Origin: UBA4427 sp045106235
GTDB taxonomy: Bacteria; Myxococcota_A; UBA9160; UBA4427
Direction: 5' to 3'
Assembly: GCA_045106235.1 (NCBI GenBank)
Contig: JBGCEJ010000005.1
Span: forward strand, 1-64,000
DNA length: 64,000 nucleotides
The position numbers and the translations under genes were made by a program. Shown one piece after another: positions 42,845-51,852 of the stretch (the first letter of the stretch is position 1; the number at the start of each line of letters is the position of its first letter). The notes under the pieces are model-generated. The model did not search any database. It was not told the DNA's origin and worked only from the letters and a program-made list of their open reading frames with translations.

Positions 42845-44673
42845 GTCGCGGCGGCCCCACGGAAAATCAACCGAGCGCGCGCGGGACCGCGCAGGATCCA
42901 GCCGCCCTCTACGCCGCCGGACTCGGCGAAGCCCAGGTCGGCGAGGCGCATTGGAGCGGGCGCGCGCGCCTGGCTTCCAATGCCCGTGTGCTTTGTTTTG
43001 TTGCCCTCCTCGTCGTCGGTTGGCTCGCCTTCGGAACCCATCAAATTCCCCGGGCCCTCTTCGCCCTGCCCGTTCTCGCCTTTGTCGCTCTGGTGATCTT
43101 CCACGACCGAATCCTTCGCCAGGAAGAACGCGCGCAGCGTGTCTCCCGGTTCTATGAAGACGGCATCGCCCGCCTCGAAGACCGCTGGGCCGGGCGCGGC
43201 GACGCCGGCGATCGCTACCTGACCGCTGAACATCCCTACGCGCAAGACCTAGACCTCTTCGGCAAAGGTTCGCTCTTCGAACTCCTGGCGACGCCGCGCA
43301 CCGCTCAGGGAAGCGACCGCCTAGCAAGCTGGCTGCTTGAACCCGCAGACGCTGAAACAATTCGCGCGAGACAAGCTGCCGTCGAAGAGCTGCGCAGCCG
43401 CGTCGACCTGCGCCTCGAGATGGCGATCGCCGGAGATGAGTCCGGCTCAGCACTTCAGCAAGAGGCGCTTGAGGCCTGGGCCTCGGCGCCCGCGGCGGCA
43501 CTCCCGCGCTGGATCGGCTTTGCCGCCTTCGCGGCGACGGCGCTCTCTCTCGGCGGAATCGCACTCTGGATCTTCAGCGATTCGGGGCCTGTGCCCTTCG
43601 CCGGCGCACTGATTCTTCAAGGCCTTTTTGCGCTCTCCCTCCGTTCCCGGGTCAGCCCCGTGCTCGCCGCCGCGGAAACCCCGGTCGGCTCCCTCGCCCG
43701 GACGGCGTCTCTCTTGACCTGCGTCGAAAACGAGGCCTTCGAGTCCCCCCTTCTGGCGCAGCTCCGCGCCGAACTCGAGACCACCGGAAAGCCCCCGTCT
43801 GCGGAGCTCGAATCGCTCCGCCGCCTGGTCGATCGACGCGATGCGCGCTCGAATCAGTTCTTCGCGCCGATCGCGGGGATCTTGATGTGGGGCACCCATG
43901 TCGCGCTCGCGCTTGAGGCTTGGCGCGCGCGATGCGGACCTCGGCTTTCTGTTTGGATCGAGGCCGCGGGCGAAATCGAAGCGCTCTGCGCGCTCTCAAG
44001 CTTCGCCTTTGAGAATCCGAGCGATCCCTTTCCTGAGATCGTGACCGACGCCCCCACTTTCGACGGCGAGGGGTTGGCGCATCCGCTCCTGCCCCGCGCG
44101 CAATCCGTCGCCAACTCTCTGCATCTCGGCGCCGCGCCCCAGGCGCTCGTGATGAGCGGATCCAACATGTCGGGCAAAAGCACGATGCTCCGCACGGTGG
44201 GCTGCAACGCCATTCTCGCCCTCGCCGGAGCACCTGTCCGCGCCCAGAGCCTGCGAATTTCGCTGCTCCATCTTGCCGCATCAATTCGAATCGTCGACTC
44301 GCTTCAAGAAGGCCAGTCCCATTTCATGGCCGAGATCACGCGCCTGCGCCAAGTCGTCGAGGTGTCCCGAGAATCACCCCCGGCGCTTTTTCTACTCGAC
44401 GAGATTCTTCACGGAACGAATTCCCACGATCGACGCATCGGCGCGGAGGCCGTCATCAAAGGACTCGTCGCCCACGGCGCCCTCGGCATCGTCACTACCC
44501 ATGACCTCGCCCTCACCCAGATCGTCCCGGCGAGCGAAGGCCGGATGGCCAACGTTCATTTTGAGGATCATCTCGAGAACGGTGTCATGGAATTCGACTA
44601 CGCTCTTCGGGATGGCATCGTCGAGAAAAGCAACGCACTCGAGCTGATGCGTTCCGTCGGCCTCGACGTATAG
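42841..44673 (+). CDS. membrane-anchored MutS-family ATPase
   Basis: 610 aa. The C-terminal 200 residues are a MutS ATPase: FDGEGLAHPLLP core entry, Walker A GSNMSGKST (440-448), then SHFMAEITRLRQ, and Walker B FLLDEILHGTNSHDR. There is no N-terminal mismatch-recognition domain. Instead the protein has two hydrophobic pairs, at about 50-65 and 71-88 and at about 224-245 and 251-267, which are predicted membrane segments flanking helical core and lever parts. This layout matches a poorly studied MutS-related subgroup, not MutS1 or MutS2. Its function is unknown; DNA mismatch repair is unlikely from architecture alone. It is coupled to thiD by an ATGA overlap. Confidence 0.85.
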   Translation: MSRGGPTENQPSARGTAQDPAALYAAGLGEAQVGEAHWSGRARLASNARVLCFVALLVVGWLAFGTHQIPRALFALPVLAFVALVIFHDRILRQEERAQRVSRFYEDGIARLEDRWAGRGDAGDRYLTAEHPYAQDLDLFGKGSLFELLATPRTAQGSDRLASWLLEPADAETIRARQAAVEELRSRVDLRLEMAIAGDESGSALQQEALEAWASAPAAALPRWIGFAAFAATALSLGGIALWIFSDSGPVPFAGALILQGLFALSLRSRVSPVLAAAETPVGSLARTASLLTCVENEAFESPLLAQLRAELETTGKPPSAELESLRRLVDRRDARSNQFFAPIAGILMWGTHVALALEAWRARCGPRLSVWIEAAGEIEALCALSSFAFENPSDPFPEIVTDAPTFDGEGLAHPLLPRAQSVANSLHLGAAPQALVMSGSNMSGKSTMLRTVGCNAILALAGAPVRAQSLRISLLHLAASIRIVDSLQEGQSHFMAEITRLRQVVEVSRESPPALFLLDEILHGTNSHDRRIGAEAVIKGLVAHGALGIVTTHDLALTQIVPASEGRMANVHFEDHLENGVMEFDYALRDGIVEKSNALELMRSVGLDV

Positions 44674-44731
44674 AACCTGGCCTCCCTCCGCGCGCGAAGC
44701 GGGAAACACTCCGGTAAGAAAGGGACTTAAC

Positions 44732-46501
44732 GTGTCCAAGATTCAATCGACCTCACCGTCCACAAGCGCCCACTCGGTCGCCCCGCCCCGCGCCAAAAAG
44801 CCCTCGACGAAGCTTGGCAACGTATCCAGGCATTCCCTCGCGGGTAGCCTCGTGGCGAGCCTTGGCCTGATGGGCTGCGCTGGATTCTCCGCCGACACAC
44901 CCAGGCTCTCTCCCGAAGCCGTCATCGCCGTCGAGCAGGCCCGCACCCAGGATGCTCGCCTGGGGAACCCTTGGTTCGTGGCCGAACGATCCGCCATTTC
45001 GAAATCGGCCCGCTTCGTCGAAGGCGAAAGCCGAGCAAAGAACGTGATTCTCTTCGTGGGCGACGGCATGGGCGTGGCGACGGTCACCGCCGCGCGCATC
45101 CTTGAAGGACAGCAACGCGGAGAGATGGGCGAGGACAACCTGCTCTCCTTCGAAGCCTTCCCCCACCTGGCGCTTTCCAAGACCTACAACACGGACTCTC
45201 AGATCTCTGATTCCGCCTCCACCATGACCGCGATGGTTTCCGGCATCAAGACACAGACGGGTGTCCTCGGCGTAGATGAGAGTATCCGCCGCGGCGACCA
45301 TACTTCCGTTGCGGCCGCAAGCGTGCCCACGATCCTCGAAGAGGCCGAGATGCGCGGACTCGCCACGGGCATCGTCTCCACCGCCACGATCACCCACGCC
45401 ACGCCGGCCGGATGTTATGCCCATGTCCCTTTCCGGTTCTGGGAAGACGACTCGCGCATGTCAGAAGAGGCCCGCGCAGATTCATTTCCCGACATCGCCC
45501 GCCAGCTCGTCGAGTTCCCCTACGGCGACGGGATTGAAGTGGCGCTCGGCGGGGGGCGAACGCATTTCAAGCCCAAGGGTGAAGTCGATCCTGAAAACGC
45601 CCGGCGCCCCGGCAGCCGCGCGGACGGTCAGGACCTAACAAAGGCATGGCTCGATCGATATCCCAATGCAGAGTACGTCTGGAACAAGGATCAACTGAAC
45701 GCCGTCGACCTCACCAAAACAAAGCATCTACTTGGCCTCTTTGAGCCGAGCAACATGAAATGGGAAGCCGATCGGTCCGGCGACGAAGCCGGCGAACCGT
45801 CTCTCGCTGAAATGACGGCCGCCGCCATCGACGTCCTCAAGCAGGACCCCGACGGGTATTTCCTCATGGTCGAGGCCGGGCGGATCGATCACGGCCACCA
45901 CGCAGGGAATGCGTACCGGGCGCTCACGGACACCATTGCGCTTTCGGATGCCGTCCGTGTCGCAGTCGAAAAATCGCAGTCCGAAGATACGCTCATCGTC
46001 GTGACCGCCGATCACAGCCATACGCTTTCGATCTCTGGCTACGCCAAGCGTGGGAACCCGATCCTGGGCAAATCCGTCGGCGTGAACTGGTTCGGCGATG
46101 GGGAAGACAGCCTCGGCCTGGACGCGCTCAAGCAGCCCTACACCACGCTCTCCTACGCCAACGGCCCCGGCTATAGCGGTGCTTCGGACGATCAGCCGGA
46201 AGGCGCCCACACCTGGGGACGCAAGCCCTGCAACCGGCGCCCCCCCTTCACATGCTCATTCAAGGGCATCGCCCTGGGCCGACCCGATTTGAACGAGATC
46301 GATACGGAAGACCCTTCCTACTTGCAGGAAGCGACCGTTCCGATGGCCCAGGAAACCCACGCGGGCGAGGATGTGCCGATCTATGCCCAAGGCGCTCGCT
46401 CGGGGCTCTTTAGCGGCGTGCGCGAACAGAACTACATTTACCACGCGTTAGTCGAAGCGTTCGGCTGGACGAAGAGCGGGACCCCGATGCCGTTGCGCTA
46501 G
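44732..46501 (+). CDS. alkaline phosphatase, lipoprotein form
   Basis: 589 aa. An N-terminal polar stretch precedes a lipobox LMGC (Cys49), so the enzyme is likely a lipid-anchored periplasmic or surface protein. Catalytic features of the PhoA family: FVGDGMG (Asp111), nucleophile Ser161 in SDSASTMTA, EAGRIDHGHHAG, TADHSHT, and the late EGAHTW. It releases phosphate from monoesters. The GTG start has AAAGGGA about seven bases upstream. The distance from the signal core to the start (about 30 residues) is long for a lipoprotein, so a start further downstream cannot be excluded. No Pho box was seen. Confidence 0.9.
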   Translation: MSKIQSTSPSTSAHSVAPPRAKKPSTKLGNVSRHSLAGSLVASLGLMGCAGFSADTPRLSPEAVIAVEQARTQDARLGNPWFVAERSAISKSARFVEGESRAKNVILFVGDGMGVATVTAARILEGQQRGEMGEDNLLSFEAFPHLALSKTYNTDSQISDSASTMTAMVSGIKTQTGVLGVDESIRRGDHTSVAAASVPTILEEAEMRGLATGIVSTATITHATPAGCYAHVPFRFWEDDSRMSEEARADSFPDIARQLVEFPYGDGIEVALGGGRTHFKPKGEVDPENARRPGSRADGQDLTKAWLDRYPNAEYVWNKDQLNAVDLTKTKHLLGLFEPSNMKWEADRSGDEAGEPSLAEMTAAAIDVLKQDPDGYFLMVEAGRIDHGHHAGNAYRALTDTIALSDAVRVAVEKSQSEDTLIVVTADHSHTLSISGYAKRGNPILGKSVGVNWFGDGEDSLGLDALKQPYTTLSYANGPGYSGASDDQPEGAHTWGRKPCNRRPPFTCSFKGIALGRPDLNEIDTEDPSYLQEATVPMAQETHAGEDVPIYAQGARSGLFSGVREQNYIYHALVEAFGWTKSGTPMPLR

Positions 46502-46557
46502 CAAGTTTCGGGGCTTGGGGCTTTGAGAGGCTTCCGAAAGCTAAGCGGCGACCGCTG

Positions 46558-46998
46558 CTAGTCGAAGCTCCAAAGTTCGCCCACGATCGAACCGCCTTCG
46601 CGAATGAACTCGCGGCGCGGGGTCGGCACCACGCCGTTTTCGCCCACGCCCACGTCCTCACCCACGCCCACGCCCACGCTTTGTGTGCCCTCGCCCAGCA
46701 AGCGCGCGATCATCACGAGTCGCTCCGGCGGCAAGGTTGATTCCCCAATCATCTCGCAGCCCTTCTCCCGCCCCGCGAGTTTCGCCACCGACTGAATCTG
46801 ACGCGGCGATAGATCTGCGGCAAAGCGCCACACACAGCCCTCGGCCGCGCGGCCTAGCACGAAGCGCGGCACGGGGGCGCCGGCCGCTGCGTCAGCGGAA
46901 AGCCGCCCTTCAGCATCGAGAACGAAACGCCGTTCGAGCGCCTCGACGAGAGTCTCGAGGCCTGTCCGATCGGTTCCGCGCCGGGTGTCATCAATCAC
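46558..46998 (-). CDS. hypothetical protein with Val-Gly repeat
   Basis: 146 aa, GTG start with a weak ribosome site. The middle (PRFVLGRAAEGCVWRFAADL) recalls the short domain found at the N-terminus of some GNAT acetyltransferases, but no acetyltransferase domain follows. Residues around 108-120 read VGVGVGEDVGVGE, encoded by tandem CCCACG hexamers (46643-46678, plus strand). Coding is supported by the smooth frame and absence of a better gene; function unknown. Confidence 0.5.
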   Translation of the reverse strand: MIDDTRRGTDRTGLETLVEALERRFVLDAEGRLSADAAAGAPVPRFVLGRAAEGCVWRFAADLSPRQIQSVAKLAGREKGCEMIGESTLPPERLVMIARLLGEGTQSVGVGVGEDVGVGENGVVPTPRREFIREGGSIVGELWSFD

Positions 46999-47102
46999 AA
47001 ACTGAGTCTATTCAATCCGGCGAATATTCCCATCCGCTGGAGTTTTCCCTGTATGATGCCTCCGCGCCCAGCTCGAACAGAATAGACCGATCGGAAGCTT
47101 CG

Positions 47103-47507
47103 ATGATTCAACATCCCAATGCGCTCCTCATTCAGCAGATCTTGCATGCCGTCAGCGTGGGCGACCGCCAGACCCTGCGTGCCCTCTGGGCCGATGATAT
47201 TACCTGGACGGTGAAGGGCGAGAGCCCCTGGGCCGGGGAGATCAAAGGTCTGGATGAGATCTGTGAGTACCTCGCGGCACTCGGCGAGGTGGGACGCGTC
47301 GGCTTCAACGTGGATGTCGAAGAAGTCATGGTCAGCAATACAAGCGCGGCGGTCGTGCTTCAGGGACATGCCGAGGTCGGCGAGGATGTTCTGAATGCAA
47401 GCTATCTGCTGATGGCGCAGATCGTCAGCCGAAAGGTTCAGGCCGTCGTAACGGTGCCCGTCGATGCGGATATCGTGGCTCGTTTTTGGAAACACGCCGC
47501 GAGCTGA
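47103..47507 (+). CDS. SnoaL/NTF2-like small protein
   Basis: 134 aa from the ATG at 47103 with GGAAG five bases upstream. The pattern QQILHAVSVGDRQTLRALWADDITWTV, followed by GPWAG-type turn and GLDEICEYLAAL, is that of SnoaL-like/ketosteroid-isomerase-like NTF2 folds. Such proteins bind small hydrophobic ligands; catalysis here cannot be assigned. A TATGAT -10-like hexamer lies at 47052-47057. It is divergent from the Val-Gly protein gene. Confidence 0.75.
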   Translation: MIQHPNALLIQQILHAVSVGDRQTLRALWADDITWTVKGESPWAGEIKGLDEICEYLAALGEVGRVGFNVDVEEVMVSNTSAAVVLQGHAEVGEDVLNASYLLMAQIVSRKVQAVVTVPVDADIVARFWKHAAS

Positions 47508-47622
47508 TTCCCCAATGGGCAGGGGGAGCCCCCGATTTCTCGAAGACTCCCTCTCATCCCGTACTTCTCATCCTGATTCTCGGAGCCACCGCGTGCGGCC
47601 CCAAGTCGTCGTTCGGCTTGCC

Positions 47623-48828
47623 TCAGTCTTTCAGCTGAAGCTGTCCGCGAATCGCACCCGACGGATTGGCCTCGGTGTGGATATTCACGTAGACGTTGCC
47701 CGCGTTGATCTCAGCGATCAGCGCGTCCAGGGGCTGACCCGCGAGAGGTCCGACGAGGTCACCGGTTTCAAGAGTCGTCTCGATGCGGCGATCAATTCGG
47801 CGCTGCTCTTTCTTCGACAGGCCTTCAAGGTCCGCCGGAAGCAGAAGGGCCACAACCGGTCCATTCTCGCCTTCCTGTCCGAGGTGGAGATGGGCGGCCT
47901 GTACCTTCTTGAGCTTCTTTGAGAAGCTGATGTAGTCCAGTCGCGTACCTTCGTCGCGGAGCCCGACGCGTGCGAAACCAGAAGACTTACCCGAGACGGC
48001 CGGGACTTCGTTCTCGCCCGAGAGCAGACCGACGTAATCGAGATCCTCAACGATGGCATCCGCCGCGGAGAAGCTGATCTTCACCGCCGGATATCCGGGC
48101 GCGAGGAAATCTGCCATGCGGAATCGCGAATCGTCGAGGATGCCGCCGCTGCCGGCCGGGAGGAAGCCGCGCTCTTCCAGATCGGAACCAATTGTCCCAA
48201 TCACACCGTTCTCGTCTTCGCCCGTATTGGGCGCTGCCTGACCGAAGAAGGCGGTATTCGCCGGAATTTCGTCGTTCACTTCCGTGCCCGCATCCAGAAC
48301 TTCCGAACCGGCGACGAAGAAGCTCTCGCCCACAAATTCGCCCGCGTCATTGAAGATGAGATGCGCTCGGGGGTTGCCGTTTGAAATGCAGAAATCGTTC
48401 GAGGGCAGAATCATCGATGCGTAGCTGAAGTACGCCACGTTCGGATCGCTGCCGTCCAGAACGAAGGTCTGCGAGGCGATATCCCCGGGTGCAATCGGGC
48501 CGTTCGGACCGGGAATCGTCGTATCGACGCCGTAGGAGAGATCCGCGAAATCCGCAGCGATCGGTCCGTTATTTCCGTCCTCGCAAAGCGCTTCCATCGC
48601 ATTCGAACCGGGCCGAGGGTTGCTGCTCGCGGGCGTATTCCCATCGTAGGTATCGAACTCACCTTCGTGGAAGCCGACCCAAAACGGAGTCTGAAACGTC
48701 CCCGCGACCGGAGCCAAGTTTTCGATCGTTACGAGAACCCGCGTGTCGCCCGAATCGACTGCTTGTGCAGCCGGGGCGGCCACGGCCAAGCCGAGTCCCA
48801 AATTGAGTGCCAGTTTTCCGAACTTCAT
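47623..48828 (-). CDS. secreted spondin-domain/CHRD-domain protein
   Basis: 401 aa with a signal peptide (residues 1-23, LALNLGLGLAVAAPAAQA). Residues about 27-200 match the bacterial spondin_N fold (VTIENLAPVAGTFQTPFWVGFHEG). Residues about 285-400 match a CHRD domain (LSGENEVPAVSGKSSGFARV, AAHLHLGQEGENGPVV, INAGNVYVNIHTEANPSGAIRGQL). Both domains are best known from animal extracellular matrix proteins and are found in scattered bacteria. The protein is probably periplasmic or extracellular. A ribosome site AGGAG precedes the ATG. No neighbour suggests its function. Confidence 0.9.
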   Translation of the reverse strand: MKFGKLALNLGLGLAVAAPAAQAVDSGDTRVLVTIENLAPVAGTFQTPFWVGFHEGEFDTYDGNTPASSNPRPGSNAMEALCEDGNNGPIAADFADLSYGVDTTIPGPNGPIAPGDIASQTFVLDGSDPNVAYFSYASMILPSNDFCISNGNPRAHLIFNDAGEFVGESFFVAGSEVLDAGTEVNDEIPANTAFFGQAAPNTGEDENGVIGTIGSDLEERGFLPAGSGGILDDSRFRMADFLAPGYPAVKISFSAADAIVEDLDYVGLLSGENEVPAVSGKSSGFARVGLRDEGTRLDYISFSKKLKKVQAAHLHLGQEGENGPVVALLLPADLEGLSKKEQRRIDRRIETTLETGDLVGPLAGQPLDALIAEINAGNVYVNIHTEANPSGAIRGQLQLKD

Positions 48829-49021
48829 TCGTCTCTCTCCTGAGTCGTCGGCGCCTTGCGCGCCGAGATGCGTTGCATGGACATGTTGGGCGGCCGAAGA
48901 ATCCGGTCACCATGCATTCCCTACGCAGCGCAATCTCGCTTGGCTTCAGTTTTTTGAGAGACTTAGTTCGAGCTCAGGACTATCCCTTCCGTGGTCGTCC
49001 GTGGTCGTCCGCGGCAAGAGG

Positions 49022-50503
49022 TCAGGCTTCGCGAAGCGCCGTAAGCAGCTTTTCCCAGATCCCACCGAAAGCGCCATTGCTCATCACCAGAACAACATCG
49101 CCTTCTTGGCGCCCGTCGACGACGAAGCGAACGATCTCATCGATCTCCGCGAAGGAGGCCGCATCCTTCCCCTCCGCGCGAAGCGCTTCCGCCACCGCTG
49201 AAGCGGAAAGACACTCAGTCACTTCCCCGGTCGCACTATAGATCGGCTCATCGCCGACCTCAGCGATCACGGAACGGTCCGCCGCACGAAGCGCGTCGAT
49301 ATAATCGTCCTGAAAGATCGCACGTCGACTTGTGTTCGTTCGAGGTTCGAGCAAAGCGACCACCCGGCTACCTTGATGTCGCTGCGCGATGGCCTCAATC
49401 GTGCCCTTCACCGCGGTCGGGTGATGCGCAAAATCATCAATAACGGTCACGCCGGCCTCTTGGCCTCGCACTTCCTGGCGACGCTTTACGCCTTGATGTC
49501 CGCGCAGGGCTTCCGCTAGTTCGCCGACAGGAATTCCCAGTCGAGAAAGAGATGCGAAGACACCCACGATATTCTCAGCGTTATGCGCTCCAAAAAGCGG
49601 GCTCATGATCTCGTGCGTTTGCCCCGCCGACACATCATCGAGGGCGAAGCGGAGGCCGCCTGCTTCGGGCGATAGATCCCGCGCCCACCAATGCACACCA
49701 TCGGGCGGCGAAGACTGACCCTCTCGCTCCACCCCGTACCCAATGACTTCACACGGCGCCTCCGAAACCACATCCCGAACACCGTCATGCCCCAGAGCCG
49801 CCACAATCCGCGCCTCCGGCGCCATCGAGGCCACTAACATCCGAAAGGCCTCTTTCACATGATCTAGGTCGCGGTAGATATCCGCATGATCGAACTCCAC
49901 CGACGTCAGAAGCAATGTATCCGGGTGGTAGTGCAGAAATTTCGGGGTCTTATCAAAGAACGCCGTATCGTACTCGTCCCCTTCGACCACGAAATGCTCC
50001 CCCCCGCCCTCGCGGAACGAGCCGTCGAAGTCAAGTGAGATCCCGCCCACCAAGAGCGACGGATCTCGACCCGTAGCGAGAAGAAGGTGAGCAGCGATAT
50101 TCGTTGTCGTCGTCTTACCGTGCGTGCCGCTCACCGTAATGCAATGCTTGTCGGCGATCGCGAGTTCATACAACGCATCGGAGAAAGAGCGGTAGGGATA
50201 CCCTGCAGCGATGGCCGCCTGAGCCTCCGCATTATCCGGCCGGACGGCGTTTCCAATCACGACGAGATCCGGCGGATCCTCGAGGACATGTGCGGGATCG
50301 AACCCCTCGACCACATCGATGCCCCAATCTGCGAGCGCCGTGCTCATGGGGGGATAGAGCTTTTTATCGGAGCCCGTCACGCGAATGCCGCGGGCCTTCA
50401 CGAGCCCGGCGAGCGACCCCATTCCGGTCCCGCCAATCGCCACGAAATGCACGTGGGACAGCGAAGCCGCATCGAAAGGCTTTTGGTGATCCGCTTGACT
50501 CAT
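49022..50503 (-). CDS. mpl: UDP-N-acetylmuramate:L-alanyl-gamma-D-glutamyl-meso-DAP ligase
   Basis: 493 aa Mur-ligase family member. N-terminal HFVAIGGTGMGSLAGLVKARG, the ATP site VSGTHGKTTTT, the central VEGDEYDTAFFDK and EFDHADIYRD, and C-terminal DDFAHHPTAV all match Mpl. It reattaches the murein tripeptide recovered from the wall to UDP-MurNAc. It lies upstream-facing on the same strand as a beta-lactamase-fold hydrolase and an LD-carboxypeptidase, both sensible partners for murein recycling. The gap to the serine hydrolase gene is 128 bases with no clear motif. Confidence 0.95.
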   Translation of the reverse strand: MSQADHQKPFDAASLSHVHFVAIGGTGMGSLAGLVKARGIRVTGSDKKLYPPMSTALADWGIDVVEGFDPAHVLEDPPDLVVIGNAVRPDNAEAQAAIAAGYPYRSFSDALYELAIADKHCITVSGTHGKTTTTNIAAHLLLATGRDPSLLVGGISLDFDGSFREGGGEHFVVEGDEYDTAFFDKTPKFLHYHPDTLLLTSVEFDHADIYRDLDHVKEAFRMLVASMAPEARIVAALGHDGVRDVVSEAPCEVIGYGVEREGQSSPPDGVHWWARDLSPEAGGLRFALDDVSAGQTHEIMSPLFGAHNAENIVGVFASLSRLGIPVGELAEALRGHQGVKRRQEVRGQEAGVTVIDDFAHHPTAVKGTIEAIAQRHQGSRVVALLEPRTNTSRRAIFQDDYIDALRAADRSVIAEVGDEPIYSATGEVTECLSASAVAEALRAEGKDAASFAEIDEIVRFVVDGRQEGDVVLVMSNGAFGGIWEKLLTALREA

Positions 50504-50631
50504 GTTCCCATCCCCCGGTCGCTCGGTGTTCGCCGAGATTCGACCCTTTCAAAATCAGCTGCGCGAATCGGGCACCGATCGGCGCGCAGTTTACGATCAT
50601 CATGAGGCGGGGGGAGGCCTTTGTGAACTTG

Positions 50632-51792
50632 CTACTCGGCGGTCAATCCCTCAACGATCGCATCGTGAATCTTCGGTCGTAGATCAAAGCGACTTCGCTT
50701 CGCATATTGATGGATCCGGTTGGTCAACATCACGACGATGAGCTCGCGGTCGAGGTCAATCCAAAGAGATGTCCCTGTGAACCCAAGATGGCCCACCGAA
50801 TTCGCCGAGAAATGCTGACCCGAGGAAGAGTTCCCCACCGTCGGCGTGTCCCAGCCCAGCGCCCAATCCGAGTCTTCGGGCAGATTCTGACGCTTCGAGA
50901 ACTCACGCACCCGTTCGCCGGGCAGCGAATCATTTCGGCCATGCCAGGCATCGACGTAGAGCTGCGCGAATTGCATAACATCGTCCGCCGTCGAGAAGAG
51001 CCCAGCATGCCCCGCCACGCCCCCCATCGCGGAGGCATTATGATCGTGCACTTCGCCCCAGAGAATCCGCTCGCGCCAGGGGCAGTTCTCGGTCGCCGCA
51101 ACGCGCCGCCTAAGCGCGTCGGGCGCCGCCTGGGAGCCGTCGACGGGAATCGGAAGGAAGCGCGTATCAATGAGCCCGAGGCGCGTAAAAATCCGCGACT
51201 CGCAGAACTCGTCGAGGCCCTGCTTCGAGACCTCCTCGACAATCGCGCCGAGCACAATGAAATCCAGATCGCCGTAGACCGCCGCCGCGCCCGTCTCATG
51301 GACCAGACCGGAACGCACTACGCGATCAAGAATCCAATCGCGCCCCTCCTTGGTCCCGAGCAATCGCTCTCCGGTCTTGCGTTCCTTCTGGATGAGCAGC
51401 TCATGAAAATCGCGGGTGGGCTTCAGTCCCGCGGAATGCGTCAGCAGATGCCGGATCGTGACTTCTTCTTTGCCGCGATCCGCGAAGCTCGGAAGCGTCT
51501 TCGCCACAGGATCATCCAGCGAGATCGAACCGTCTTCGAGCAACATCATGATCGCTGTCGTCGTCGCCATCGGCTTCGTCAGCGACGCCAGATCGAAGAC
51601 CGTATCGCGCCGCATCGGCAGACGCTCCGGTCGCGCCGAAGCAAGCCCGCGCACCCAGCTGTACTCAAGGAGCTCACCCTCTCGCGGCATCCGCGCGAGC
51701 ACGACGGCGCCGGGAATTTCCTGCTTCTCGATGGCCTTATCCAAGGCGCGTTCGACCTTGCCAAGCTTTCGCTCGATCAAACTCCGCTTCAT
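50632..51792 (-). CDS. beta-lactamase-fold serine hydrolase (class C/esterase type)
   Basis: 386 aa. The SxxK motif is SLTK (Ser70, Lys73), followed by a Tyr motif as YGDLDF in place of the common YSN. The GHxGFTGT region (VGHLGFTGTSLW) stands for the KTG box as in penicillin-binding esterases. There is no signal peptide, so it should act in the cytoplasm, unlike a secreted beta-lactamase. Between Mpl and LdcA it may act on muropeptides, for example as a D-amino-acid peptidase; this is inference. GGAGAGG lies about ten bases before the ATG. Confidence 0.85.
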   Translation of the reverse strand: MKRSLIERKLGKVERALDKAIEKQEIPGAVVLARMPREGELLEYSWVRGLASARPERLPMRRDTVFDLASLTKPMATTTAIMMLLEDGSISLDDPVAKTLPSFADRGKEEVTIRHLLTHSAGLKPTRDFHELLIQKERKTGERLLGTKEGRDWILDRVVRSGLVHETGAAAVYGDLDFIVLGAIVEEVSKQGLDEFCESRIFTRLGLIDTRFLPIPVDGSQAAPDALRRRVAATENCPWRERILWGEVHDHNASAMGGVAGHAGLFSTADDVMQFAQLYVDAWHGRNDSLPGERVREFSKRQNLPEDSDWALGWDTPTVGNSSSGQHFSANSVGHLGFTGTSLWIDLDRELIVVMLTNRIHQYAKRSRFDLRPKIHDAIVEGLTAE

Positions 51793-51852
51793 TCCGGCTT
51801 GCCTCTCCGTTCCTCGTTCGCCGGCGGGGGGACCGGCACTGCGCGCCCGACG

